Below, piece by piece: positions 9,793 to 18,631 of a stretch of 64,000 nt of DNA; the stretch's first letter is position 1; each line of letters opens with the position of its first letter. Under the pieces are notes generated by a model, which was not told the DNA's origin, searched no databases, and saw only the letters and a list, made by a program, of their open reading frames with translations. Source of the stretch: JAUIAI01 sp963732405 (GTDB lineage Bacteria; Pseudomonadota; Gammaproteobacteria; Burkholderiales; Burkholderiaceae_E). The DNA lies in NCBI GenBank assembly GCA_963732405.1, contig CAVSZG010000001.1, forward strand, positions 1,426,001 through 1,490,000. Reading direction: 5' to 3'. The position numbers were made by a program, and so were the translations under genes.

Positions 9793-10685
9793 TGCGGCTC
9801 TGGCACGACAGTCGGTTTTTGTCGATTGCGGCGAATCTGCTGTTGCTGCTCGCGCTCGGCGGCCTCGCGCATTCGGCGCTCGGCTGGTTCGGCAGACAAC
9901 CGTATTTCGAGATTCGTCAGGTGCAGATCGGGGCACTGCCCGGCAGCGCGCTGCGTCATGTGAATCAACCGGCGCTGTACAAGACGATTCGCAGCGTGAG
10001 CTACGGCAACTTTTTCTCCATCGACATGCAGGGACTCAAGGAGCGCGTAGAGACCGTGCCCTGGGTCCGGCATGCGACGGTGCGGCGGCTCTGGCCCGAC
10101 ACGCTGGTGGTGCAGATCGAAGAGCATCGTCCGGCCGCGCTCTGGCAGGACGGCCGCCTGATCAGCATCTATGGCGAGTTGTTCGCCGCCAATCTGGACG
10201 AGGCCGAGGAGGACAGGCCGCTGCCGCAACTGGGCGGGCCGGCCGGCACGGAAAAGGAAGTGATCAAGCGCTACACGGAACTGCGCAATCTGCTGGAACC
10301 CCTGCGTCTGGAACCGGTGGCGGTGAGCCTGTCGATGCGGCGTGCCTGGACGGCCAAGCTGGATGACGGCACCGAGTTGCTGCTGGGCCGGGACCGGGAT
10401 GTCACGGGCACCGAACGGGTGCCGGTGGCCGAACGGGTGGCCCGCTGGGTCGAGTCCTACCCATTGGTGACCGAGCGACTGCAGCGCCTGGCCTCGATCA
10501 TCGACCTGCGCTATCCGAACGGCTACACGGTCCGCTCGCTCGATCAGCTGGCCGAAGCCTTCAGCATCGATGATCTGATTACCGATGCGACCGCACGCGA
10601 TGCGGCCATCACCAATAGTGCCCCAACATCGCCAGCCGCTGCCGGCGTCAAGGGCCAGACCAACGCCGGCAGGAAACAGCCATGA
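9789..10685 (+). CDS. ftsQ: cell division protein FtsQ
   Basis: FtsQ is a bitopic inner-membrane protein that links early and late divisome proteins through FtsB/FtsL. Its 298 residues show a short cytoplasmic start, one hydrophobic helix at about residues 10-30 and then a POTRA-like region (YFEIRQVQIGALPG). The periplasmic beta domain follows, with VPWVRHATVRRLWPDTL near residue 92. The C-terminal 35 residues are Ala/Thr/Pro-rich and probably disordered. It shares ATGA with ddl upstream and with ftsA downstream. Confidence 0.94.
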   Translation: MMRLWHDSRFLSIAANLLLLLALGGLAHSALGWFGRQPYFEIRQVQIGALPGSALRHVNQPALYKTIRSVSYGNFFSIDMQGLKERVETVPWVRHATVRRLWPDTLVVQIEEHRPAALWQDGRLISIYGELFAANLDEAEEDRPLPQLGGPAGTEKEVIKRYTELRNLLEPLRLEPVAVSLSMRRAWTAKLDDGTELLLGRDRDVTGTERVPVAERVARWVESYPLVTERLQRLASIIDLRYPNGYTVRSLDQLAEAFSIDDLITDATARDAAITNSAPTSPAAAGVKGQTNAGRKQP

Positions 10686-11915
10686 CGCGGGAATCCAAGG
10701 ACCTGATCGTGGGTCTGGACATCGGCACCTCGAAAGTGATTGCCATTGTCGCCGAGGTGCGCGGTGACGATCGATACGAGGTGATCGGACTGGGCGAGCA
10801 TGAATCGCGCGGACTCAAGCGCGGCGTGGTCGTGAACATCGAAAGCACGGTGGCGTCGATTCAGCGCGCGTTGCAGGAAGCCGAACTGATGGGCGATTGC
10901 AAGATCCGCCGCGTTTACGCCGGCATCGCGGGCAGCCACATTCTGGGCTTCAACTCCAGTGGAATGGTCGCGATCAAGGACAAGGAAGTCACCCAGGCCG
11001 ATATGGCGCGGGTTCTGGAAACCGCCGAAGCCGTCAACATCCCGACCGATCAGGAGGTGTTGCATGTGCTGCCCCAGGAATTCATCATTGACGGCCAGGA
11101 AGACATTCGCGAGCCGATCGGCATGAGCGGCGTGCGCCTCGAAGTGAGGGTGCATATCGTGACCGGTGCGGTGTCGGCCGCGCAGAACATCATCAAATGC
11201 GTTCGGCGCTGCGGCCTTGAGGTCGAGAAGCCTGGTGTTGCAACCACTGGCGTCCAGCCATGCGGTGCTCACCGAAGACGAGAAGGAACTCGGCGTCGCC
11301 CTGGTCGACATCGGTGGCGGCACCACGGATATCGCGATCTTCACCGGCGGTGCGATCCGCCACACCGCGGTGATTCCGCTCGCTGGCGATCAGATCACCA
11401 GCGACATCGCGATGGCCTTGCGCACGCCGACGCCCGAGGCCGAGGATATCAAGGTCAGATTCGGCGTGGCCAAACAACTGCTGGCCGACCCGAATGACAA
11501 GATCGAAGTGCCCGGACTCGGTGATCGTGCGCCGCGCGAGTTGTCGCGCCAGAACCTGGCCGCGGTGATCGAGCCGCGTGTGGAGGAATTGTTCAGCTTT
11601 GCCCAGCAAAAGATCCACGAGTCGGGATACAACGAATTGCTCTCGTCGGGGATCGTGCTGACCGGTGGTACCAGCGCCATGCAAGGCATGGTCGAACTGG
11701 CTGAAGACGTGTTCATGAAGCCGGTCCGGATCGGTGGGCCGACCTACTCAGGCAGTCTGTCAGACGTCGTGTCATCGCCGCGTTATGCCACTGCCGTCGG
11801 CCTGCTCGAAGAAGCCATTCACCAGCATCGCACCGGCCGGGCGGCCGGCGAGCAGACATTGTCATTCATGGCCGCGCTCAGAAAGATGCGCGACAAGGTT
11901 CTTGGTCCCTTCTGA
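10682..11915 (+). CDS. ftsA: cell division protein FtsA, single-base frameshift
   Basis: FtsA is an actin-like ATPase that tethers FtsZ filaments to the inner membrane. The N-terminal VGLDIGTSKVIAIVAEV is near residue 10, and the second ATP-binding element VDIGGGTTDIAIF is near 205. The frame shifts by +1 at CC 11231-11232. Removing one C gives EKLVLQPLASSHAVL, matching the family, and a 410-residue protein. The C-terminus (FMAALRKMRDKVLGPF) looks like the amphipathic membrane helix. The break is probably a sequencing error in an essential gene. Confidence 0.93.
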
Positions 11916-11965
11916 CGCCGACCCGGTCCTTGCCGGGGTGGTTCGGAAATCAGCAGCAGTCGTTT

Positions 11966-12026
11966 TAGTTTCACTCTCACTCTCAGTCTCACTCAGTGTT
12001 TCTCACTTTCATCTCAAGTCACTTCA
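11966..12026 (+). repeat. pyrimidine-rich CTCACT-like tract in the ftsZ leader
   Basis: About 60 bases directly before the ftsZ ribosome-binding site are built from loose repeats of CTCAC/TCTCAG units, with almost no purine runs on the + strand. The composition is unlike anything nearby. It sits in the only sizeable gap (129 bases) inside the dcw cluster. Its function is unknown; possibilities are an unstructured translation enhancer or a protein-binding leader. Confidence 0.6.
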
Positions 12027-12030
12027 CAGC

Positions 12031-12037
12031 AGGAGGT
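12031..12037 (+). promoter_or_regulatory. consensus ribosome binding site of ftsZ
   Basis: AGGAGGT is a perfect Shine-Dalgarno sequence, 7 bases before the ftsZ ATG at 12045. Most upstream dcw genes rely on overlaps with weak sites, so this strong site fits the high expression expected of FtsZ and fixes the start. Confidence 0.9.
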
Positions 12038-12044
12038 AAACCTC

Positions 12045-13235
12045 ATGGGTTTCGAAATGATCGATAACGAGCTCGAGATCGACGGCGCCAACATCAAGGT
12101 CGTCGGTATCGGCGGCGCAGGTGGCAATGCGGTCAATCACATGATCGACAATGGTGTCCAGGGCGTTGAATTCATCGCCATCAACACCGACAAGCAGGCG
12201 CTCAAGCGTTCGCTCGCATCCAAGACGATCCAGCTGGGTGGTCAGGGGCTGGGTGCCGGCGCGCGACCGGATGCCGGACGCGAAGCGGCCGATGCCGAGC
12301 GCGAGCGTATCCGCGAGGCCCTCGAGGGCGCGAACATGGTGTTCCTGACCGCCGGCATGGGCAAGGGTACGGGCACCGGTGCTTCGCCTGTGGTGGCCGA
12401 GGTGGCCAAGGAGCTGGGAATCCTGACCGTGGGTGTGGTCACCAAGCCTTTCGAATTCGAGGGCAAGAAGAAGATGCAGATCGCCGATTCGGGCATCGAG
12501 AATCTGGTCGAGCTGGTCGATTCGCTGATCGTCGTGCTGAACCAGAACCTGTTTCAGGTGATGGATGAGGATGCGAGCCTCGAGGAGGCGTTCAAGCGCG
12601 CCGACGATGTGCTGAACAACGCGGTTGCGGGTATTGCCGAGATCATCAACGTGCCGGGTCTGGTCAACGTGGACTTCTCGGACGTCCAGACCGTGATGAC
12701 CGACAAGGGCAAGGCGATGATGGGGATTGGCGAGGCTGCCGGTCTGGATCGAGCACGCCTGGCCGCCGAGCAGGCGGTGGCATCGCCGCTGCTCGATGGT
12801 GTCGATCTGTCGGGTGCCAAGGGCGTGATCGTGAACATCACGGCCAACCGCAGCCTCAAACTGCGTGAAACCGACGAAGTGATCAACACCATCAAGGCCT
12901 TCTGCGCCGACGATGCGACGATCATCCATGGCACGGTGTTCAACGAAGACATGGGCGACAAGTTGCGGGTGACCGTGGTGGCCACCGGCATCGGCAAGAA
13001 GGCCAAGCCGGTGCTCGTGCAGCGCAGCCGCACCGGCACCGACGATGGCATCGGCCACGTGCCGCAGATGCAGATGGAACCGGAACAGGCGCCCGGTGGT
13101 TACAGCAAGTACGACCAGCCGGCCGTCTGGCGTCGTCCCCAGGAGTATGCAAGCGCGACTCAGGCCAAGTCGATGGAGCAGGGCGGCGTCGAGCGTTTCG
13201 ACATCCCTGCCTTCCTGCGTCGTCAGGCCGATTGA
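12045..13235 (+). CDS. ftsZ: cell division GTPase FtsZ with a variant signature loop
   Basis: FtsZ is the tubulin-like GTPase that forms the cytokinetic ring. The 396-residue protein has the T1 loop VGIGGAGGNAV near residue 22, the T7 loop NVDFSDVQTVM near 206 with its catalytic Asp, and the conserved C-terminal peptide DIPAFLRRQAD that binds FtsA/ZipA. The tubulin signature, normally GGGTGTG, reads GKGTGTG, with Lys107 encoded by AAG at 12363-12365. The T3 loop also differs from the usual GAGANPEVG, reading GAGARPDAG. The frame is intact and flanking residues align, so these are substitutions rather than a frameshift. Confidence 0.97.
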   Translation: MGFEMIDNELEIDGANIKVVGIGGAGGNAVNHMIDNGVQGVEFIAINTDKQALKRSLASKTIQLGGQGLGAGARPDAGREAADAERERIREALEGANMVFLTAGMGKGTGTGASPVVAEVAKELGILTVGVVTKPFEFEGKKKMQIADSGIENLVELVDSLIVVLNQNLFQVMDEDASLEEAFKRADDVLNNAVAGIAEIINVPGLVNVDFSDVQTVMTDKGKAMMGIGEAAGLDRARLAAEQAVASPLLDGVDLSGAKGVIVNITANRSLKLRETDEVINTIKAFCADDATIIHGTVFNEDMGDKLRVTVVATGIGKKAKPVLVQRSRTGTDDGIGHVPQMQMEPEQAPGGYSKYDQPAVWRRPQEYASATQAKSMEQGGVERFDIPAFLRRQAD

Positions 13236-13273
13236 GACCCGGCCTGGTCGTACCCCTGCACTGAAGTGAGAGT

Positions 13274-13307
13274 CCGCCCGGCGCGTCAATCCACCCGCGC
13301 CGGGCGG
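13274..13307 (+). terminator. strong hairpin after ftsZ, probable terminator
   Basis: A perfect 12-bp GC-rich stem (13274-13285 with 13296-13307) closes a 10-base loop, about 40 bases after the ftsZ stop. There is no clear T-run after it, so it may act as a Rho-assisted or weak intrinsic terminator, or protect the mRNA 3' end. It separates the dcw operon from the peroxiredoxin gene. Confidence 0.6.
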
Positions 13308-13385
13308 GGATCACCGGCCTTCCTGCCGCGCGGGCGCTAGAATGCCTGCGATCCCAGGACAATACTCATTCAGAGGAGCAAGACC

Positions 13386-13865
13386 ATGATCTCAACAGGC
13401 AATCAGGTTCCCGACGCAACGCTCTACGAGATGGCCGATGGTGGTCCGTCGCCGGTCAAGGTGAGCGAGGCGGTCAAAAACAAGAAAATCGCGGTATTCG
13501 GCCTGCCCGGTGCCTATACCCCGACGTGCTCGGCCCAGCACGTGCCCAGCTATGTGAAAGGCTTCGATGCCCTGGTGGCCAAGGGAATCGACGAAATCTG
13601 GTGCATGTCCGTCAATGATGCGTTCGTCATGGGCGCCTGGGGCAAGGACCAGGGCGCCACGGGCAAGGTGCGCATGATGGCCGATGGCAGCGGCGAATGG
13701 ACCAAGGCCATGGGCCTGGAATTCGATCTGACCGCGCGTGGCATGGGTGTGCGCTCACAGCGGTTCTCGATGGTGCTGGACAACGGCAAAGTCGCCCAGT
13801 TGAACATCGAGCAACCCGGCAAGTACGACGTCTCGAGCGCCGAACACATGCTCGAGAAGCTCTGA
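13386..13865 (+). CDS. Prx5-type peroxiredoxin
   Basis: This 159-residue thiol peroxidase of the AhpC/TSA superfamily, Prx5 group, reduces hydrogen and alkyl peroxides in the cytoplasm. The peroxidatic Cys48 lies in PGAYTPTCSA, the PxxxTxxC motif. A second Cys is at residue 73, and no C-terminal resolving Cys is seen, which suggests a 1-Cys mechanism or an external thiol reductant. AGAGGAGCA just before the ATG provides a good ribosome site. A peroxiredoxin between ftsZ and lpxC is a familiar Burkholderiales arrangement. Confidence 0.93.
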   Translation: MISTGNQVPDATLYEMADGGPSPVKVSEAVKNKKIAVFGLPGAYTPTCSAQHVPSYVKGFDALVAKGIDEIWCMSVNDAFVMGAWGKDQGATGKVRMMADGSGEWTKAMGLEFDLTARGMGVRSQRFSMVLDNGKVAQLNIEQPGKYDVSSAEHMLEKL

Positions 13866-13934
13866 TCACCGACCCCGCATCGGGTCAGGCGCCTGCCCGC
13901 GCCGACCCGGCGAGGCGACCACCAGGACTCTCTC

Positions 13935-14858
13935 ATGTTGCGGCAACGGACGATCCGTAAAATCGTGCGCACCGAAGGCGTCGGCATGCATTCGGGCGAG
14001 CGCGTGCAACTGACCCTGCGCCCGGCTGAGGTCAATAACGGCATTGTCTTTCACCGCGTCGATCTGCCCGAGCCGGTGGCCATCCGTGCCCAGGCCAGCG
14101 CCGTGACCGAGACCACCATGGCCTCGACCATCACCGCCGAAACACCCAAGGGCAGGGTCAGGGTGCAGACCATCGAACATCTGATGTCGGCCCTGTCGGG
14201 GCTCGGAGTCGATAATCTGCATGTTGATATCACGGCGTCCGAGATTCCGATTCTCGACGGCTCATCAACCTCCTTTGTCTATCTGATCCAGTCCGCCGGT
14301 CTGGTCGAACAGGCGGCGATGCGCCGTTTCATCCGGGTTCTCGAACCGGTGAAGGTGGGCAATCAGGACAAATGGGCGACGCTCGAACCGCATAACGGCT
14401 TCAAGCTCTCGTTCGCGATCGACTTTCATCACCCTGCCATCGATTCCACGGTCCAGCAGGTCGAGGTCGACTTCGATCAGGTGTCGTACGTGAACGAGGT
14501 GGCCAAGGCGCGCACCTTCGGCTTCATGCAGGATGTCGAAATGTTGCGCGACATGGGCTTGGCCAAGGGCGGCAGTTTCGGCAATGCGATCGTCATGGAC
14601 GAATACCGGGTACTCAACGATGACGGGCTTCGGTCGAGTGATGAATTCGTCAAGCACAAAATTCTTGATGCGATCGGCGACCTGTACATCATCGGTGCGC
14701 CATTGCTGGCCTCGTACCGGGCATTCCGCTCGGGCCATGCCTTGAACAATGAACTGATCCGCACCTTGCTGCTGAATCAGTCTGCCTGGGAGTGGGTCAG
14801 TTTCAAGGAGCGCCGGGACGCGCCGCGGTTTTTCGCCCAGGACTGGGCGACGGCCTAG
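13935..14858 (+). CDS. lpxC: UDP-3-O-acyl-GlcNAc deacetylase (LpxC)
   Basis: LpxC is the zinc deacetylase that commits UDP-GlcNAc derivatives to lipid A synthesis. The protein has 307 residues, normal length. The start region LRQRTIRKIVRTEGVGMHSG is typical. A zinc-ligand His is in TIEHLMSALSGLGVDN near residue 78. The second zinc site HKILDAIGDLY lies near residue 238, and the catalytic His in FRSGHALNN near 264. It lies downstream of the dcw cluster as in many Proteobacteria. Confidence 0.97.
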   Translation: MLRQRTIRKIVRTEGVGMHSGERVQLTLRPAEVNNGIVFHRVDLPEPVAIRAQASAVTETTMASTITAETPKGRVRVQTIEHLMSALSGLGVDNLHVDITASEIPILDGSSTSFVYLIQSAGLVEQAAMRRFIRVLEPVKVGNQDKWATLEPHNGFKLSFAIDFHHPAIDSTVQQVEVDFDQVSYVNEVAKARTFGFMQDVEMLRDMGLAKGGSFGNAIVMDEYRVLNDDGLRSSDEFVKHKILDAIGDLYIIGAPLLASYRAFRSGHALNNELIRTLLLNQSAWEWVSFKERRDAPRFFAQDWATA

Positions 14859-14874
14859 TCGGCGGATCAACCGC

Positions 14875-15057
14875 GTGATCATCTTCCTGAGAGTTGTCTT
14901 TGCGGCCGGCCTGCTGCTTTCGCTGGGCTATTCGATCGCCTATCTGACCACCGGATTACGGCCGCATCTGGTCAATGCCTTTCGTGCGCTGATCGCCACG
15001 CTCGCGCTGGCCTTGCTGTTTTTCGCCGGGATGATCCTTGAACGCCTGATCAATTAG
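14875..15057 (+). CDS. small two-helix membrane protein, unknown function
   Basis: A 60-residue protein starts at GTG 14875, 17 bases after lpxC. It is almost entirely hydrophobic, with two predicted membrane helices at about residues 3-24 and 35-55 and a short loop with TTGLRPH between them. I recognise no family. It is on the same strand as lpxC and may be cotranscribed. The case for a real gene rests on composition and spacing only. Confidence 0.5.
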   Translation: MIIFLRVVFAAGLLLSLGYSIAYLTTGLRPHLVNAFRALIATLALALLFFAGMILERLIN

Positions 15058-15093
15058 TGCGCGTTTGCCGGCCCCGCCATGGAGTTCGATCCG

Positions 15094-16767
15094 ATGACTG
15101 ATCCGGTCAAGCGCCACCCGGTACCCGACTCGCGGGGCATCAATCTGTATCACGCCGACCCGGATGCGGCGGCCCTGTTCCGATGCCATCTGCCGGCCCC
15201 CCTGTTCACTCATCTGGAGCCCAGCTTCATCGAGATCGGTGCGCTCGCGGGCGGGCAGCTCGATGAATGGGCCGCGCTGGCCGATCGCCATCCGCCCACC
15301 CTCTCGGTGCGCACCCGTGCCGGTGTCGATGAGTCGCGAATTGACAAGCATCCGGCCTATGTCGAGATGGAGCGGCTGGCCTTCGGCCGTTATGGCCTGG
15401 CGGCGATGTCGCATCGAGGGGGCGTGCTGGGCTGGCCCGAGCCGATGCCGCCCATGGCCAAATATGCGCTCACCTATTTGTTCGTGCAGGGCGAGTTCGG
15501 ATTGTGCTGCCCGGTCAGCATGACCGATTCGCTGGCCCGTACCCTGCGCCGGTTCGGCAAGGCGGATCTGATCGATCGATTCCTGCCCCGTCTGCTCGAG
15601 CAGGACCTCGACCGCTTGTGCCAGGGCGCCATGTTCATGACCGAACAGGGCGCCGGTTCGGACGTCGGTGGAACCGAGACGCTGGCCTGCGAGGCGGCTG
15701 ACGGGAGCTGGATCCTGACCGGCGACAAATGGTTCTGCTCCAACCCGGATGCCGGTCTGGCCATGGTGCTGGCGCGCAGCGAAGCTGTCGACGGCCTGGC
15801 CGGGCTGTCGCTGTTCCTGTTGCCGCGCGAACTCGACGACGGGCGCATGAACCGCTACCGGATTCTGCGGCTCAAGGACAAGCTGGGCACGCGCTCGATG
15901 GCCAGCGGCGAGATCCGTCTGGAGGGTGCGCAGGCCTGGTTGATCGGTGAGCGGGGACTGGGGTTCCGGCACATGGCCGACATGGTCAACAATTCGCGAT
16001 TGTCCAACGGGGTCAGGGCCGCCGGCCTGATGCGGCGTGCGCTCACCGAGGCCTGCTTCGTCGCCGATCAGCGGCAGGCATTCGGTCGTCGCCTGGCCGA
16101 CTTTCCGCTGATGCAGCGCCAGTTGCACAAGATGGCCCTGGCCACCGAGCAGGCGCGCACCATGATGTTCCAGACCGCGCATGCCTTGCAGGCGGCCGAC
16201 GCGGCGGGCTCGAGTGGCGAGGCCTATGCACTGGCCCGGATCATGACGCCGCTAATCAAGTTTCGCGCCTGCCGTGACGCCAGGCGCGTGACCGGCGATG
16301 CCATGGAGGTCCGTGGCGGCTGCGGTTATATCGAGGAGTGGTCGGATGCACGGCTGCTGCGCGATGCCCATCTGGGTTCGATCTGGGAGGGCACGAGCAA
16401 TATCGTCGCGCTCGATGTGATGCGCGCGATCCGCCGCGAAAATGCCCTGCCGGCGCTGCAGGCTCGGGTGGCCGAACTGCTCGCGGCAGGTCTGCCCTGC
16501 GACCCGTCGCTGCATGCACTGCAGACCGAGCGTCTGGACAAGGTCTGGTCGCTCGCCCGACTTGCAGCTCAGGGCACGGATGATTCGATTGTCCGGCAGG
16601 CCGCGTCGGCCCTCTACCATGCTCTCACGCTGGCCGGCCTGCGCTTCGAGGCAGGCCATGAGGGTCTGGCGCACCGTGCGGGTCTGGCCGACCGGGTGTT
16701 GCTGCACCGATTGGCCGCTCGTGACCCGCTGGATCCGGCCGACCCGACATCGCGGTCTGCCTCGTGA
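15094..16767 (+). CDS. AidB-like acyl-CoA dehydrogenase family protein
   Basis: This FAD-dependent protein of about 557 residues belongs to the acyl-CoA dehydrogenase superfamily. Its length and order resemble AidB, the alkylation-response protein: an N-terminal domain with LALGR-like segments, MTEQGAGSDVGGTET near residue 190, GDKWFCSN near 218, LKDKLGTRSMASGE near 265 and SIWEGTSNIVALDVM near 430. The ATG at 15094 is preferred over 15079 because GGAG lies 9 bases before it. The substrate cannot be inferred. It may act in acyl-CoA oxidation or, like AidB, in DNA-damage protection. Confidence 0.85.
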   Translation: MTDPVKRHPVPDSRGINLYHADPDAAALFRCHLPAPLFTHLEPSFIEIGALAGGQLDEWAALADRHPPTLSVRTRAGVDESRIDKHPAYVEMERLAFGRYGLAAMSHRGGVLGWPEPMPPMAKYALTYLFVQGEFGLCCPVSMTDSLARTLRRFGKADLIDRFLPRLLEQDLDRLCQGAMFMTEQGAGSDVGGTETLACEAADGSWILTGDKWFCSNPDAGLAMVLARSEAVDGLAGLSLFLLPRELDDGRMNRYRILRLKDKLGTRSMASGEIRLEGAQAWLIGERGLGFRHMADMVNNSRLSNGVRAAGLMRRALTEACFVADQRQAFGRRLADFPLMQRQLHKMALATEQARTMMFQTAHALQAADAAGSSGEAYALARIMTPLIKFRACRDARRVTGDAMEVRGGCGYIEEWSDARLLRDAHLGSIWEGTSNIVALDVMRAIRRENALPALQARVAELLAAGLPCDPSLHALQTERLDKVWSLARLAAQGTDDSIVRQAASALYHALTLAGLRFEAGHEGLAHRAGLADRVLLHRLAARDPLDPADPTSRSAS

Positions 16768-16785
16768 ATCACCGACCCGGCGGAT

Positions 16786-18061
16786 TCAGGGCATGAAGCC
16801 GGGCAGCCAGAGTGCGATCGACGGAAACACGCACAGCAGCAGCAGGCGCACGATATCGACGGCCAGAAAGGGCAGTGTGCCCATGTAGATCCGCCCCAGC
16901 GGAATATCGGTCGCGATCGAATGGATCACGAAGACATTCATGCCGACCGGCGGCGAGATCATCCCGAAGGTCACGGTCATGACGATGATCACGCCGAACC
17001 AGACCGGATCGAATCCGAGCGGCATCATGGCCGGGAAGACGATCGGTACGGTGAGCAGAATGATCGCCAGTTCATCCATCACCGCGCCCAGCAGCAGATA
17101 GCCGAGCATGACCATGGCCAACACGCCCCATGGGCCGATCGCCAGATGGGTCAGCCAGTCGACCGCTTTTTGGGTGAACTGCGTAATGGTCATGAAGTAG
17201 CCGAATAGCGAAGGCGCCGACGACAACTGTCATGATTGCCGAGGAGACCCGCAGCGCGTCGATCAGGGCGGCGCGCACCTGCGGCCAGCGCAGTCGCGAA
17301 CGCATCAGTCCGATCAGCAGCGTGCCGGCGGCGCCGATGCCGGCGGCCTCCTGAACGGTGAACAGCCCGCCATAGATACCGCCCAGCACGAACAGGAACA
17401 AGCAGCAACACCGCCCACAGATCGCGCAGGCTCGTCAGGCGCTCGCGCCAGGTATGACACTCGCCGGTCGGCAGGCAGCCGGATAGTCGCCAGCCGATGA
17501 TCTGGACCGACCAGGAAGTACAGCGCGATCGGCCAGCAGGCCGGGCAGCACGCCGGCGGCAAACAGCTTGCCGATATCGACTTCGGTCATGATGCCGTAG
17601 AGCACGAAGATCGTTGACGGTGGAATCATGATGCCGATCGTGCCACCCGCGGCAATCACGCCGGCCGCGAAACCCGGCGCATAGCCGGCACGACGCATCT
17701 CGGGCAGCGCGATCTGCGACATGGTCGCGGCGGTCGCGACCGACGAGCCGTTGATGGCGGCAAAACCGCCGCAGGCCGCGATGCTGGCATAAGCGAGCCC
17801 GCCTCGACGATGACCGAACCAGGCGCGTCCGGCGGTGAATAATTCGGTGCTCATGCCCGAGGCCGTTGCGAAAGCGCCCATCAGGATGAACATCGGGATC
17901 ACGGCCAGGTTGTAGTCGCTGAGCACCGACATCGGCACATTGCCCAGCAGATTCAGCGCCGGTCCGAGCCACTGAGCGCGGCGAAACCCAGCACGCCGAC
18001 GATGCCCATCGCGATGCCGACCGGCAGACCCGAGCGCCATCAGACCGAACATGCGCGACAA
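16786..18061 (-). pseudogene. dctM: TRAP transporter large permease (DctM-like), six apparent indels
   Basis: This is the 12-helix permease of a TRAP uptake system, coupling sodium import to organic-acid uptake. Family sequence is present from end to end in three frames: LPVGIAMGIVGVLGF, GGFAAINGSSVATAATM, AAGGTIGIMIPPSTIFVLYGI and GMISPPVGMNVFVI. Breaks fall near 18030, 17970, 17535, 17505, 17401 and 17215: five extra bases and one missing base. Correcting them gives about 423 residues, the family norm. TTG 18061 or ATG 18052 may be the start. Either the gene is decayed or, more likely given secA nearby, the consensus is poor here. Confidence 0.8.
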
Positions 18062-18082
18062 AACCGCTCACGGACGAGCAAT

Positions 18083-18614
18083 TCACGGTCCATCGCGACC
18101 CGGATCGACAGTATGCGATGAGGCGCCCGGGCCTGCCGGCGCTTGCGCGGGTTGGTCTGATGGTGTTGCGTGCCGCAGCCCGGTGAGCCGCAGCAGGGCC
18201 AGTCGGCCGCCGCGATGGCGCCGCAGGCGGCCAGGCCGGTGAACCAGATCAACGGGATGCGCAGATCGGTGGTCGACTGCGTGCCGCTGGCCAGCGACCT
18301 TGGACCAGACCATCCAGGCCATGGGTGCGAGGAAGGCGAGCATGATGGCATCGACGAGACGCTCGAGCCGGCGCCGCCCGATCGGGCGCAGCAGTTTTTG
18401 CAGGACATCGACACGGATGTGACTACCGTGCCAGGTGGTTACGGCAATGCCCCAGAACAAGGCAATTGCCATCAGACATCCGCGAGCCATCGAACCAGTC
18501 GGGGATCTGCACCGCGAACAGATCGCGCAACACGACATTGCCGGCCGTGACCAGCGCGATGATCAACAACGACAAGGCGGCCACCGATTCGATCGCGGCA
18601 ACCAGGCGGCGCAT
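18083..18614 (-). pseudogene. dctQ: TRAP transporter small permease (DctQ-like), three apparent indels
   Basis: The small four-helix TRAP subunit joins the binding protein to DctM. The start MRRLVAAIESVAALSLLII and the motif VLRDLFAVQIPDWFDGSR are in one frame. ALFWGIAVTTWHGSHIRVD continues in a second, and LRIPLIWFTGLAACGAI in a third. Breaks are near 18480 (+1), 18300 (+1) and 18205 (-1). The repaired protein has 176 residues, as expected for DctQ. It lies 17 bases downstream of dctP and about 20 bases before dctM on the same strand. Confidence 0.8.
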
Positions 18615-18631
18615 GGACCGGCCCCGACGAC

